64,000 nucleotides of DNA from an uncultured Flavihumibacter sp. (GTDB lineage Bacteria; Bacteroidota; Bacteroidia; Chitinophagales; Chitinophagaceae), in NCBI GenBank assembly GCA_902168225.1, contig CABHOW010000120.1, positions 1 to 64,000 of the forward strand, given 5' to 3'. The notes below the pieces were generated by a model. The model was not told the DNA's origin, did not search any database, and saw only the letters and a program-made list of their open reading frames with translations. Shown in pieces: positions 54,190 through 61,719 of the stretch (positions within the stretch are counted from its first letter, which is position 1; every line of letters starts with the position of its first letter). The position numbers and the translations under genes are program-made.

Positions 54190-54210
54190 AATACTCACAA
54201 TCGAGTATTG
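54190..54210. promoter_or_regulatory. Third CGAGTATTG element, with inverted half-site
   Basis: AATACTC (54190-54196), six bases, then GAGTATT (54203-54209); the right side is an exact copy of CGAGTATTG. It lies 32 bases before the response-regulator ATG, and both here and at 51722 an AGTAAAwTAGTA-like string follows within six or seven bases. Confidence 0.6.
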
Positions 54211-54242
54211 CTCAGGTAGTAAATTAGTAAAATATTTACAGT

Positions 54243-54905
54243 ATGTCTATCAAAATTGCAATTGTAGATGATAAGGCTATTAACCGACAAACGGTAAAAG
54301 ATAAAATTAATGGCTATAAAGAGGTAAGTCTTGTTTTAGAGGCCAAAAACGGCTTGGATTTTTTAGAACAACTAAAAAATGCTAAACATTTACCGGATGT
54401 GGTATTAATGGATTTAGAAATGCCGGAAATGAATGGTATTGAAGCTATTAAAATTAGTTCTGCTTCTTATCCATCATTAAAATTTATTGTTTTAACTGTT
54501 TTTGAAGATAACGACAAGATTTTTAATGCTATACAAGCCGGTGCGGGAGGGTATTTATTGAAAGAAGATAATGCTGTTAGTATAATCGACGCTATAACTA
54601 ATGTCGTTGAATTTAATGGTATACCGATGAGCCCGTCTATTGCCAGAAAAGTAATTGATATTGTTAAATATGCGAATAATCAAATTATTAGCGAAGAAGA
54701 AAAAAGCGAAAATGAGTTTCTAAGTGATAGAGAGGTGGAAATTTTGAAAGAATTAAGTAGTGGTAAAAATTATAGAGCCATCGGTGAAAAACTTTTTATA
54801 TCACCATTAACAGTTCGCAAGCACGTTTCCAATATTTATGAGAAGCTACATATTAATTCCCGTGCACAAGCCATTAATATCGCCTATAAAAAGAAATGGA
54901 TATAA
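54243..54905 (+). CDS. LuxR/NarL-type response regulator
   Basis: 220 residues. Receiver 1-125 with IAIVDDKAINR, phosphoacceptor Asp57 in VVLMDLEMPEMNG, VLTVFEDND and GGYLLKED. C-terminal LuxR helix-turn-helix at about 155-215: LSDREVEILKELSSGKNYRAIGEKLFISPLTVRKHVSNIYEKLHINSRAQAINIAYKKKW. It is the cognate partner of the TPR kinase and the likely protein that binds the CGAGTATTG elements. Convergent with lysS after seven bases. Confidence 0.95.
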   Translation: MSIKIAIVDDKAINRQTVKDKINGYKEVSLVLEAKNGLDFLEQLKNAKHLPDVVLMDLEMPEMNGIEAIKISSASYPSLKFIVLTVFEDNDKIFNAIQAGAGGYLLKEDNAVSIIDAITNVVEFNGIPMSPSIARKVIDIVKYANNQIISEEEKSENEFLSDREVEILKELSSGKNYRAIGEKLFISPLTVRKHVSNIYEKLHINSRAQAINIAYKKKWI

Positions 54906-54912
54906 TTTCTAT

Positions 54913-56439
54913 TTATTCCCCAAATTTCTCCGGTCGCATTTGTGGAAACAAGAGCACATCTTGGATAGATGATTGGTTTGTCATCATCATGCACAATCTG
55001 TCAATACCGATACCAATACCCGATGTTGGCGGCATACCATATTCCAAAGCACGTAAAAAATCATAATCAATGAACATGGCTTCATCATCACCCCGTTCCA
55101 TCAATTTTACTTGCTCTTCAAAACGTTCGCGCTGATCAATGGGGTCGTTTAATTCGGTATAAGCATTGGCTAATTCTTTTCCATTTACCATCAATTCAAA
55201 ACGCTCAACCAACCCCGGTTTTGTACGATGCTTTTTTGTAAGCGGACTCATCTCCACCGGATAATCAATAATAAATGTAGGCTGTATATATTGATGCTCA
55301 CTGCTAGCACCAAATATTTCATCTATAAGTTTACCCTTACCGATAGTTGGAGGCACATCTATTTTTAAATCCTTACAAACCAGCCTCAAAGCAGCTTCAT
55401 CCATCTCACTAACATCAATACCTGTATTTTCTTTAATGGCATCATGTATGCTAATTCTTTTAAAAGGGGCTTTAAAGCTAATAGTTTTATCACCCAATAC
55501 TACATCGGTAGTGCCATGAAGGGTGATTGCAATTTTCTCAAATAATTGTTCTGTTACCTCCATCATCCAGATATAATCTTTATATGCTGTATACCATTCT
55601 AGAACGGTGAACTCGGGGTTATGGGTACGATCCATACCTTCATTTCGAAAATTGCGACTAAACTCATATACCCAATCGAACCCGCCCACAATTAAGCGTT
55701 TTAGGTAAAGCTCATTGGCAATACGTAAATAAAAAGGAACATCTAGTGCATTGTGATGGGTAATAAATGGCCTCGCTGCAGCACCACCCGGAATGGATTG
55801 CAAAACAGGAGTGTCTACCTCTAACGCACCTTGACCATTTAAAAAATCACGAATGGTATTAATGATTTTTGTACGCTGTACAAATGTTTCTTTAACACCG
55901 GGGTTAATAATTAAATCTGCATAGCGTTGGCGATACCTAAACTCAGGGTCGGTTACGGCATCAAACGTATTTCCCTCTTCATCTCTTTTAACAACCGGCA
56001 AAGGTTTTAATGATTTGGTAAGTAGTGTTATTGTTTTTGCATGAATTGATGTTTCACCGGTTTTGGTTACAAATGCATAACCCGTGCACCCAATAATATC
56101 ACCCAAATCCAATCCATGTTTTACAACCTGATCCCAAAATGATGTATCTTCTGTTGGACAAATATCATCACGCCTAACATATAATTGGATGATGCCTTTG
56201 CTGTCTTGTATTTTAATAAAGAATACTTTTCCCTTATCGTTGATACTCATAATCCTTCCGGCCACGCATAAATCAGTAAAACGATCTTTCGTTTCCTCAG
56301 TATAATTATTTTTTATATCGGTTGAATACGTATTCACCGGATATAACGGTGCTGGAAATGGGTTAATACCCGCTTCTTGCAACTTGATTAATTTCTCTCT
56401 TCTTATAATTTCTTGTTCGGAATAATGCACTGTGCTCAT
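54913..56439 (-). CDS. lysS: Lysyl-tRNA synthetase, class II
   Basis: 508 residues. N-terminal OB-fold (VAGRIMSINDKGKVFFIKIQDSKGIIQLYVR), motif 1 FLNGQGALEVDTPVLQ, motif 2 with RNFRNEGMDRTHNPEFTVLEWY, motif 3 GIGIGIDRLCMMM. Charges tRNA-Lys. A terminator-like hairpin lies 35 bases upstream of its ATG, which is unusual for a housekeeping gene and could mean attenuation or an upstream small RNA. Confidence 0.97.
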   Translation of the reverse strand: MSTVHYSEQEIIRREKLIKLQEAGINPFPAPLYPVNTYSTDIKNNYTEETKDRFTDLCVAGRIMSINDKGKVFFIKIQDSKGIIQLYVRRDDICPTEDTSFWDQVVKHGLDLGDIIGCTGYAFVTKTGETSIHAKTITLLTKSLKPLPVVKRDEEGNTFDAVTDPEFRYRQRYADLIINPGVKETFVQRTKIINTIRDFLNGQGALEVDTPVLQSIPGGAAARPFITHHNALDVPFYLRIANELYLKRLIVGGFDWVYEFSRNFRNEGMDRTHNPEFTVLEWYTAYKDYIWMMEVTEQLFEKIAITLHGTTDVVLGDKTISFKAPFKRISIHDAIKENTGIDVSEMDEAALRLVCKDLKIDVPPTIGKGKLIDEIFGASSEHQYIQPTFIIDYPVEMSPLTKKHRTKPGLVERFELMVNGKELANAYTELNDPIDQRERFEEQVKLMERGDDEAMFIDYDFLRALEYGMPPTSGIGIGIDRLCMMMTNQSSIQDVLLFPQMRPEKFGE

Positions 56440-56468
56440 ATAAATTATTTGATCTTGTACTTAGAAAA

Positions 56469-56491
56469 CAAAAGTCTCGCAGAAGCGAGAC
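56469..56491 (-). terminator. Terminator-like hairpin upstream of lysS
   Basis: GTCTCGC (56474-56480), loop of four, GCGAGAC (56485-56491): seven perfect pairs. Read on the minus strand it is followed by TTTTGTTTTC, the layout of an intrinsic terminator, only about 30 bases before the lysS start. Confidence 0.65.
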
Positions 56492-56600
56492 CTTGTATAT
56501 GGATGGGTTAGTAAGTACTGGGAAACAAGTTTCCCTACACAATATTAAAAAGAACTTTATCTAATGCAAAAATTTTTTTAAACAATTTTATTAACATTTT
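56470..56600 (-). ncRNA. Candidate small RNA or leader before lysS
   Basis: The 439-base gap 56440-56878 has no supported gene. On the minus strand it holds a perfect dyad GGGAAACTTGTTTCCC (56535-56520) and then the terminator hairpin at 56491-56474, as a short structured RNA would. No exact TAnnTTTG box was found for it, and its 5' end is a guess. It could be a free-standing sRNA or a lysS attenuator. The rest of the gap is A+T-rich and otherwise featureless. Confidence 0.3.
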
Positions 56601-56878
56601 AAATCATAGTGTGGATTCCGGGAACCTGTTTGCATATTATTTTTTTTAAAAATAAGGAGTACGAACTTTCTTTCTACACAATACATTTTTTATCATTACG
56701 CTGTAACTATTGATATCAGAGCGTTTCAGAAGATCAAGAAAAATGCATTTTAGATATGCATATAAACCGCAGTATCTATTTCTTCCATTTTTTCAGCTCC
56801 GTTGCATCCTAAAAATCATAAAAAAAAGTTCAAAAAATTTTTGTCTTAGTACCTTTATTTCTGCTAAAAACGCCATAA

Positions 56879-57823
56879 ATGAAGTTTCCAGCCCCAGTTT
56901 CGGTTGAGTGGATCGCTAATTTGATTCACGCAAAAACCGCCGGTAATACCACCGCACCTGTTTTAGGTATCAATGAAATTCATAAAGTAGAAAAAGGAGA
57001 TTTGGTTTTTGTTGATCATCCGAAGTATTATACCACCTGCTTAGAAAGCGCAGCCGATTTTATTATCATTAATACTGCGGAAGTAATTATTCCGGATGGT
57101 AAAACTATTTTAATTGTAGATGACCCCTTTGAGGCCTACTTACAAATTATAAATCATTTCCGCCCTTTTACGCCGGCACAAAAATTAATTAATGATAACG
57201 CTGTTGTGGGAGAAGGGAGTATAGTTATGCCAAATGTCTTTATTGGTAAAGAAGTACGAATCGGCAAAAACTGTATCATTCATCCTAATGTTACATTGCT
57301 GGATTATACTGTTATCGGGGATAATGTAGTGATCCAATCCGGTTCGGTAATTGGGGGAGATGCATTCTATTACAATACAAAAAAGAATCGCAACTTATGG
57401 TATAAGAAAATGCAAAGTTGTGGCTCCGTGCGCATTGAGAATAATGTAGAAATCGGAGCAGGATGCGCTATCGACAGAGGTGTAACGGCAGCAACAATAA
57501 TTGGTGAGGGAACTAAAATGGATAATATGGTGCACATCGGTCATGATGTAACAGTGGGTAAAAATTGTTTGTTTGCGGCACAAGTCGGAATTGCCGGCGG
57601 TACTATTATTGAAGACGGTGTAGTATTATGGGGTCAGGTAGGTGTAAGTAAAACACTTACTATTGGAGCTAATGCAATAGTACTTGGCAAAAGCGGAGTT
57701 CCCTCCTCTTTAGCGGGTGGCAAAACTTATTTTGGCTACCCGGCAGAAGAGGCTTCAGTAAAAAGAAGGGAACTGGTTTGGATTAAAAGAATACCGGAGC
57801 TTTGGAAAAAAGTAATGGAATAA
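56879..57823 (+). CDS. lpxD: UDP-3-O-acylglucosamine N-acyltransferase-like protein
   Basis: 314 residues. N-terminal uridine-binding domain, then left-handed beta-helix hexapeptides from about 105 (VVGEGSIVMPNVFIGKEVRIGKNCIIHP). DNMVHIGHDVTVG contains the catalytic His, and GGKTYFGYPAEEA is the usual end. The sequence GGDAFYYNTKK replaces the DGFGY of classical LpxD; Bacteroidota often have such a second, stand-alone LpxD paralogue. It would N-acylate UDP-3-O-acyl-glucosamine in lipid A synthesis or a related sugar. It is not in an lpxA-lpxB cluster here. Confidence 0.85.
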   Translation: MKFPAPVSVEWIANLIHAKTAGNTTAPVLGINEIHKVEKGDLVFVDHPKYYTTCLESAADFIIINTAEVIIPDGKTILIVDDPFEAYLQIINHFRPFTPAQKLINDNAVVGEGSIVMPNVFIGKEVRIGKNCIIHPNVTLLDYTVIGDNVVIQSGSVIGGDAFYYNTKKNRNLWYKKMQSCGSVRIENNVEIGAGCAIDRGVTAATIIGEGTKMDNMVHIGHDVTVGKNCLFAAQVGIAGGTIIEDGVVLWGQVGVSKTLTIGANAIVLGKSGVPSSLAGGKTYFGYPAEEASVKRRELVWIKRIPELWKKVME

Positions 57824-57904
57824 AAGGATCTGCAAAAAATCTATGGAGCAATGGGTTAGCCCAAATAAGCATTGTCAATAGAAATTGTAATAAGCTGTTT
57901 CAAG

Positions 57905-58882
57905 TTAATTCAAGCTATACTTCTTTTTTAATTCTGCGCAAATACGGGTTATACTAATTGGTAAGGGCGTATACGCAAACTCAGGAAAAGTTTCCAGTAA
58001 TTTGCTATTATTAAATCGTACATAAGCCTGTGCTGTTTTAGCAGTTTCTTTTGTTAACAAAGGATCTTTACCTGTAAATATGGCTTTAATGGCTTCCACT
58101 CTCCAAACTATGGCTGCTAAAAAACCGGTAACCTGCTTATGCGGCTTTTTTTTACCGAATGCATCAGCTATCAAGTTAAATATTTCTCTATAAGAAACAT
58201 TAGCAGCACTAAGTATAAATCGTTTGCCACTAACCGGAGCCTCCATCAATAATTGCATAGCGATAACAACATCTTGAACATCTACAAAACCACTCATGCC
58301 ATTTGTGTACCAAGGAAACTCATCGTAAGCCGATTTGAATATGCCTGAGGATCCGCTGTTCCAATCGCCGGCACCTAAAATAATAACTGGGTTTACTACT
58401 ATGGTATCCAGACCCTCTCCCATGCCACGCCATACTTCTAGTTCTGCCAGGTATTTTGTTTTTCCGTATTCACTATTGCTTGTTTCGGGGCTCCAATTCA
58501 TGGTTTCATCTATGGGCTTATCCTCTCGTATCCTCCCTAAAGCAGCTACAGAGCTAACAAATAATAATTTCTGTACTTTTTTTTCGATACAAGCATTCAC
58601 AACATTAGCGGTGCCCTCTACATTAATAGCATGTAAAGCCTTTCTTTTTTTGGGGTTGAAAGAAACTATGGCAGCACAATGATATACCTGGGTAATATCC
58701 TCCATTGCGGCTTCCAATGAAAGAACATCCGTGATATCTACTTTTACCCATTCAATCTGTGTATCTCTAAAGATATGAGGAATGGAAGTTCTATATAATG
58801 CCCTAACAGATTTACCTTGTTGTAAAAGTAGTTGAATTAAATGGGAACCTACCAATCCGGTAGCGCCGGTAACTAATATCAT
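57905..58882 (-). CDS. NAD-dependent epimerase/dehydratase family protein
   Basis: 325 residues, extended SDR. ILVTGATGLVGSHLIQLLL dinucleotide motif, VYHCAAIVSF, VSSVAALGR, catalytic Tyr-x3-Lys in YGKTKYLAE, and NPVIILGAGDW. This subgroup includes dihydroflavonol-reductase-like enzymes; substrate unknown. Its ATG overlaps the stop of the Fur-family gene by four bases, so it is made from the same message as that regulator. Confidence 0.88.
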   Translation of the reverse strand: MILVTGATGLVGSHLIQLLLQQGKSVRALYRTSIPHIFRDTQIEWVKVDITDVLSLEAAMEDITQVYHCAAIVSFNPKKRKALHAINVEGTANVVNACIEKKVQKLLFVSSVAALGRIREDKPIDETMNWSPETSNSEYGKTKYLAELEVWRGMGEGLDTIVVNPVIILGAGDWNSGSSGIFKSAYDEFPWYTNGMSGFVDVQDVVIAMQLLMEAPVSGKRFILSAANVSYREIFNLIADAFGKKKPHKQVTGFLAAIVWRVEAIKAIFTGKDPLLTKETAKTAQAYVRFNNSKLLETFPEFAYTPLPISITRICAELKKKYSLN

Positions 58883-59298
58883 GCTTCACATTTATGGCAT
58901 ACCCCGCTTACTACCAAGTCGGTTTGATTAGCAGTAAAACCCTTTGGCAATTTTATTTTGGGTACCGATACATGATCTAGGCAATAGGTAGTACCACAAT
59001 CATTACACAGAAAATGTACATGATCATCGTGGTGGTGACCGGCAGCGCAATTGTCTTTACATAATGCATAGCGGATAGCATTATCGGCAGAAGGTATGGT
59101 ATGAATAATCCCTTTTTCTACAAAGGTTTGTAATGTTCTGTAAATAGTAACCCTGTCAAAAGCTTCACCCATCTGCTGTTCAATATCAGCATGGGTAAGT
59201 GCACCAGCAGATTCCAAAAAAAACTGAAGAATTTTTTTCCGGGTATCAGTAACACTTAGCTCGTGTTTTTTAAGCGTTATAATAGCAGCCTCTTGCAT
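58879..59298 (-). CDS. Fur family metal-responsive repressor
   Basis: 139 residues. Winged helix LSVTDTRKKILQFFLESAGALTHADIEQQMGEAFDRVTIYRTLQTFVEKGIIHTI, then a metal-rich half: CAAGHHHDDHVHFLCNDCGTTYCLDHV with one Cys-x-x-Cys and a second pair in CHKCEA. Two CxxC pairs plus the HHHDDHVH cluster fit a Zur or Fur-like sensor. It sits between sco and the epimerase, three bases after sco. The palindrome at 60002-60020 is its likely operator. Confidence 0.92.
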   Translation of the reverse strand: MQEAAIITLKKHELSVTDTRKKILQFFLESAGALTHADIEQQMGEAFDRVTIYRTLQTFVEKGIIHTIPSADNAIRYALCKDNCAAGHHHDDHVHFLCNDCGTTYCLDHVSVPKIKLPKGFTANQTDLVVSGVCHKCEA

Positions 59299-59301
59299 TT
59301 G

Positions 59302-59958
59302 CTAGGGGTTATTATTAAATATTCCATTTATAAAATTACCGTTTCCTTGCTTCTCATTAAGCAAGATGCGAATATCTTTTTTTAGCTTCTCTATCTCATC
59401 CTTTTTTAAGCCATCATATATTTGAGAACGAATCTTTCCTTCTTTATCTACCAAAGCAAAAAACTGCGTATGAATAAACTGATCTTCTATTTTTTCAACA
59501 CTGTTTTTGGGGTCATCTAATAAATAGGCGGTTCTGGCAATTTGATATAAACTGTCTTTTCTGCCTGTTACCATTACCCATTTATGTGGATCAATTTTCA
59601 TAGAATCAGAATAGTGCTTCAGCTGCGCTACAGAATCTGTTTCCGGATTACAGGTATGAGATAGTATTTGAAAGTTGGGCTCAGTAAGAAAGGTTTCGTA
59701 AATACCTTTCATATTATTATTCATTTTGGGGCAAATGCCTTTACAAGTGGTAAAAAAATACTCTACTACCGTTACTTTCCCGTTCAAATCTTGCTGCGTA
59801 AAGGGCAGCCCCTCTTGGGTGGTAAATTTAAAAGGCTTAGCATAGCTTAAAACCGGCATTTTCTTTTTCCAGTTATCGGTTCCCCGAAAAAGGAAATAAT
59901 AGAATCCTGCTGTTAATGCCACAAAAAAACCTAAATAAAGCAACCATTTCTTTTGCAT
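59302..59958 (-). CDS. SCO1/SenC family protein
   Basis: 218 residues from the ATG at 59958, which gives a membrane anchor MQKKWLLYLGFFVALTAGFYYFLF; the longer frame would run through the divergent merC promoter. Thioredoxin-like fold with FFTTCKGICPKMNNNM (the Cu-binding CxxxC) and a distal His in QFIHTQFFALVDKEG. SCO proteins deliver copper to cytochrome oxidase CuA or act in thiol redox. Exact TACCTTTG box 16 bases upstream. First gene of sco-fur-epimerase. Confidence 0.92.
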   Translation of the reverse strand: MQKKWLLYLGFFVALTAGFYYFLFRGTDNWKKKMPVLSYAKPFKFTTQEGLPFTQQDLNGKVTVVEYFFTTCKGICPKMNNNMKGIYETFLTEPNFQILSHTCNPETDSVAQLKHYSDSMKIDPHKWVMVTGRKDSLYQIARTAYLLDDPKNSVEKIEDQFIHTQFFALVDKEGKIRSQIYDGLKKDEIEKLKKDIRILLNEKQGNGNFINGIFNNNP

Positions 59959-59974
59959 AAAAGAGTTTGTAGTA

Positions 59975-59982
59975 CAAAGGTA
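59975..59982 (-). promoter_or_regulatory. Bacteroidetes -7 box (TACCTTTG) for sco-fur operon
   Basis: Exact TAnnTTTG on the minus strand, 16 bases upstream of the sco ATG. The palindrome starts 19 bases further upstream. Confidence 0.6.
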
Positions 59983-60001
59983 CGAAGTGCAGAATAAAAA
60001 T

Positions 60002-60020
60002 TTTGCAACAAAGTTGCAAA
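60002..60020. promoter_or_regulatory. Perfect 8-3-8 palindrome, probable Fur/Zur-family operator
   Basis: TTTGCAACAAAGTTGCAAA: two perfect 8-base arms around AAA, between divergent sco-fur and merC genes. Its first four bases are TTTG exactly 19 bases before the merC TATTTTTG box, i.e. the -33 element, so a bound repressor would block that promoter. Confidence 0.72.
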
Positions 60021-60024
60021 GGTT

Positions 60025-60032
60025 TATTTTTG
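60025..60032 (+). promoter_or_regulatory. Bacteroidetes -7 box (TATTTTTG) for merC-like gene
   Basis: Exact TAnnTTTG with TTTG 19 bases upstream (60002-60005): a complete -33/-7 promoter. The ATG follows after four bases, so the message is nearly leaderless. Confidence 0.7.
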
Positions 60033-60036
60033 CCCT

Positions 60037-60429
60037 ATGCGCTTGAAAATTAATTGGGATGCTTTTGGAATTGCTACCTCCATTGCCTGTGCAATACACT
60101 GTGCCCTATTGCCCCTGTTCATCAGTAGCATACCGCTTTTTGGGATAAATGTTATCGAAAACTTACTTTTTGAATATTGGATGATAGGACTTGCTTTTGT
60201 TGTAGGCGTTTATGCCTTATACCATGGATATAAGAAACATCACCATAGCATTTCGCCGATACTTCTTTTTTCAGTTGGCATTATTTTGCTGTTAGTAAAA
60301 GTTAACTGGCACCAGTGGAAACTGCTACTATTAATACCTGCCGTAATATGTATAGTAGGAGCTCATTATATCAATTATCGATTATGCAGAAAGCATGATC
60401 ATGCACATGCTGATGATTGTGATCATTAA
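60037..60429 (+). CDS. MerC domain membrane protein
   Basis: 130 residues with four membrane helices. IATSIACAIHCALLPLFIS holds the Cys-x-x-x-Cys-type pair around helix 1 that is typical of MerC; HHHSISP and a tail CRKHDHAHADDCDH are rich in potential metal ligands. In Bacteroidota such proteins occur outside mercury operons, often near metal regulators. Divergent from sco-fur with a shared palindromic operator, so zinc or copper handling is more likely than mercury resistance (no merA or merR here). Confidence 0.88.
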   Translation: MRLKINWDAFGIATSIACAIHCALLPLFISSIPLFGINVIENLLFEYWMIGLAFVVGVYALYHGYKKHHHSISPILLFSVGIILLLVKVNWHQWKLLLLIPAVICIVGAHYINYRLCRKHDHAHADDCDH

Positions 60430-60561
60430 TATAAGGCACGGATGGATCTTTGAAAAGTTTCAAAAAATCGTCAACTGCTTAAATAATTAAAACAAACCCT
60501 TAATTATTTTAGGAAAATGTAAAAAACGATTTAACTTGTAGTATCATCCAAATACGTCTTT

Positions 60562-61719
60562 ATGAAAACAACACAACTACACTACCAATCTGGTAAGTGG
60601 ATCAACATTCCCACAAAGAAAGAAGCAAACCCTTTAAAAGCACAGTTAGTATTAGTGTTTGGTGCAGGCATAGTGGTGGGTGATGCACAAGTTTATGATT
60701 ATGTAAAAAATTATTTCCCGCACGCAGATATTATTTCTTGCTCCACATCAGGTGAAATTTTAGCAGATAATGTATATGATGATACAGCCGTTGTTACTGC
60801 TATTCAACTGGAAAAATCGAGTGTTAAAGCTGTATTGCAAAAAGTGAGTAGTGGCGTTAATAGTTATGAAACCGGAAAATCTATTATGCAGCAACTTGAG
60901 GCTGAAAATTTGGCAAGCATTTTAGTTCTTTCAGAAGGGTCTTTTATCAATGGCAGCGAATTAGTAAATGGGTTAAATGAGTTAAATACAAAACAAGTAC
61001 CCATAACGGGCGGCTTGGCAGGAGATGCGGCTCGTTTTGAAAGAACACAGGTAGGATTAAATGCACCTGCAACCGAGGGAAATGTTGTGGCGATTGGTTT
61101 TTATGGGAATGAAGTAAAGATCGGGCATAGTTCGTTTGGTGGCTGGGATGAGTTCGGAAAAGAGAGAATTATTACAAAATCAGACAAAAATGTGTTGTAC
61201 GAGATTGATGGCGAAACCGCATTAGATCTATATAAACAATATTTGGGTCCTTATGTAAATGAATTACCGGGATCGGCACTTTTATTCCCTTTATCTATGC
61301 GTTTAGATGATTCAGGAAAAAATCTTGTGAGAACAATACTTACCATTGATGAAGATAAGAAAACAATGACTTTTGCAGGCAATCTTCCTGAGGGGGCTCG
61401 CGTAAGATTGATGAAAGCCAATTTTGAGAAAATTATTGAAGGGTCTTCTATTGCAGCGGCTAAATCTGTGGAAACAGGACAAAAGCAGTTCCCTGAATTA
61501 GCCATACTGATAAGCTGTGTGGGTAGAAAATTGATCTTACAAGATAGAACATCGGAAGAAGTACAAGCAGCCAGAAATATATTTGGAGATACTACCAGTA
61601 TTACAGGATTTTATTCATACGGTGAAATTTCACCATTTAATCCGCATACCAATTGTGAATTACACAATCAAACTATGACCATCACTACGTTCAGCGAAGT
61701 ACAATCGGATACGCTATGA
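60562..61719 (+). CDS. FIST domain sensory protein
   Basis: 385 residues: FIST_N (about 30-225; VLVFGAGIVVGDAQVYDYVKNYFPHADIISCSTSGEI, TGGLAGDAARFERTQV) and FIST_C (about 225-370; DGETALDLYKQYLG, LFPLSMRL, ARVRLMKANFEKIIEGS, GFYSYGEISPFN). FIST proteins are thought to bind small ligands such as amino acids and feed signalling proteins. Stop overlaps the start of a hybrid kinase (ATGA), making a sensor-kinase pair. The 132-base gap before it is featureless. Confidence 0.92.
   Translation: MKTTQLHYQSGKWINIPTKKEANPLKAQLVLVFGAGIVVGDAQVYDYVKNYFPHADIISCSTSGEILADNVYDDTAVVTAIQLEKSSVKAVLQKVSSGVNSYETGKSIMQQLEAENLASILVLSEGSFINGSELVNGLNELNTKQVPITGGLAGDAARFERTQVGLNAPATEGNVVAIGFYGNEVKIGHSSFGGWDEFGKERIITKSDKNVLYEIDGETALDLYKQYLGPYVNELPGSALLFPLSMRLDDSGKNLVRTILTIDEDKKTMTFAGNLPEGARVRLMKANFEKIIEGSSIAAAKSVETGQKQFPELAILISCVGRKLILQDRTSEEVQAARNIFGDTTSITGFYSYGEISPFNPHTNCELHNQTMTITTFSEVQSDTL

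Noticed and set aside
56710-56907. 65-residue plus-strand frame before lpxD
   Set aside because: It overlaps the lpxD start in another frame, is rich in Phe/Ile/Lys from A+T-rich DNA and shows no domain or leader.
57850-57880. Possible terminator GGGTTAGCCC between lpxD and the epimerase gene
   Set aside because: Only three base pairs and no T run; too weak to support.
59959-60099. 47-residue N-terminal extension of the SCO protein
   Set aside because: It crosses the divergent palindrome and the merC start, and removes the membrane anchor from the N-terminus; the exact -7 box also favours the ATG at 59958.
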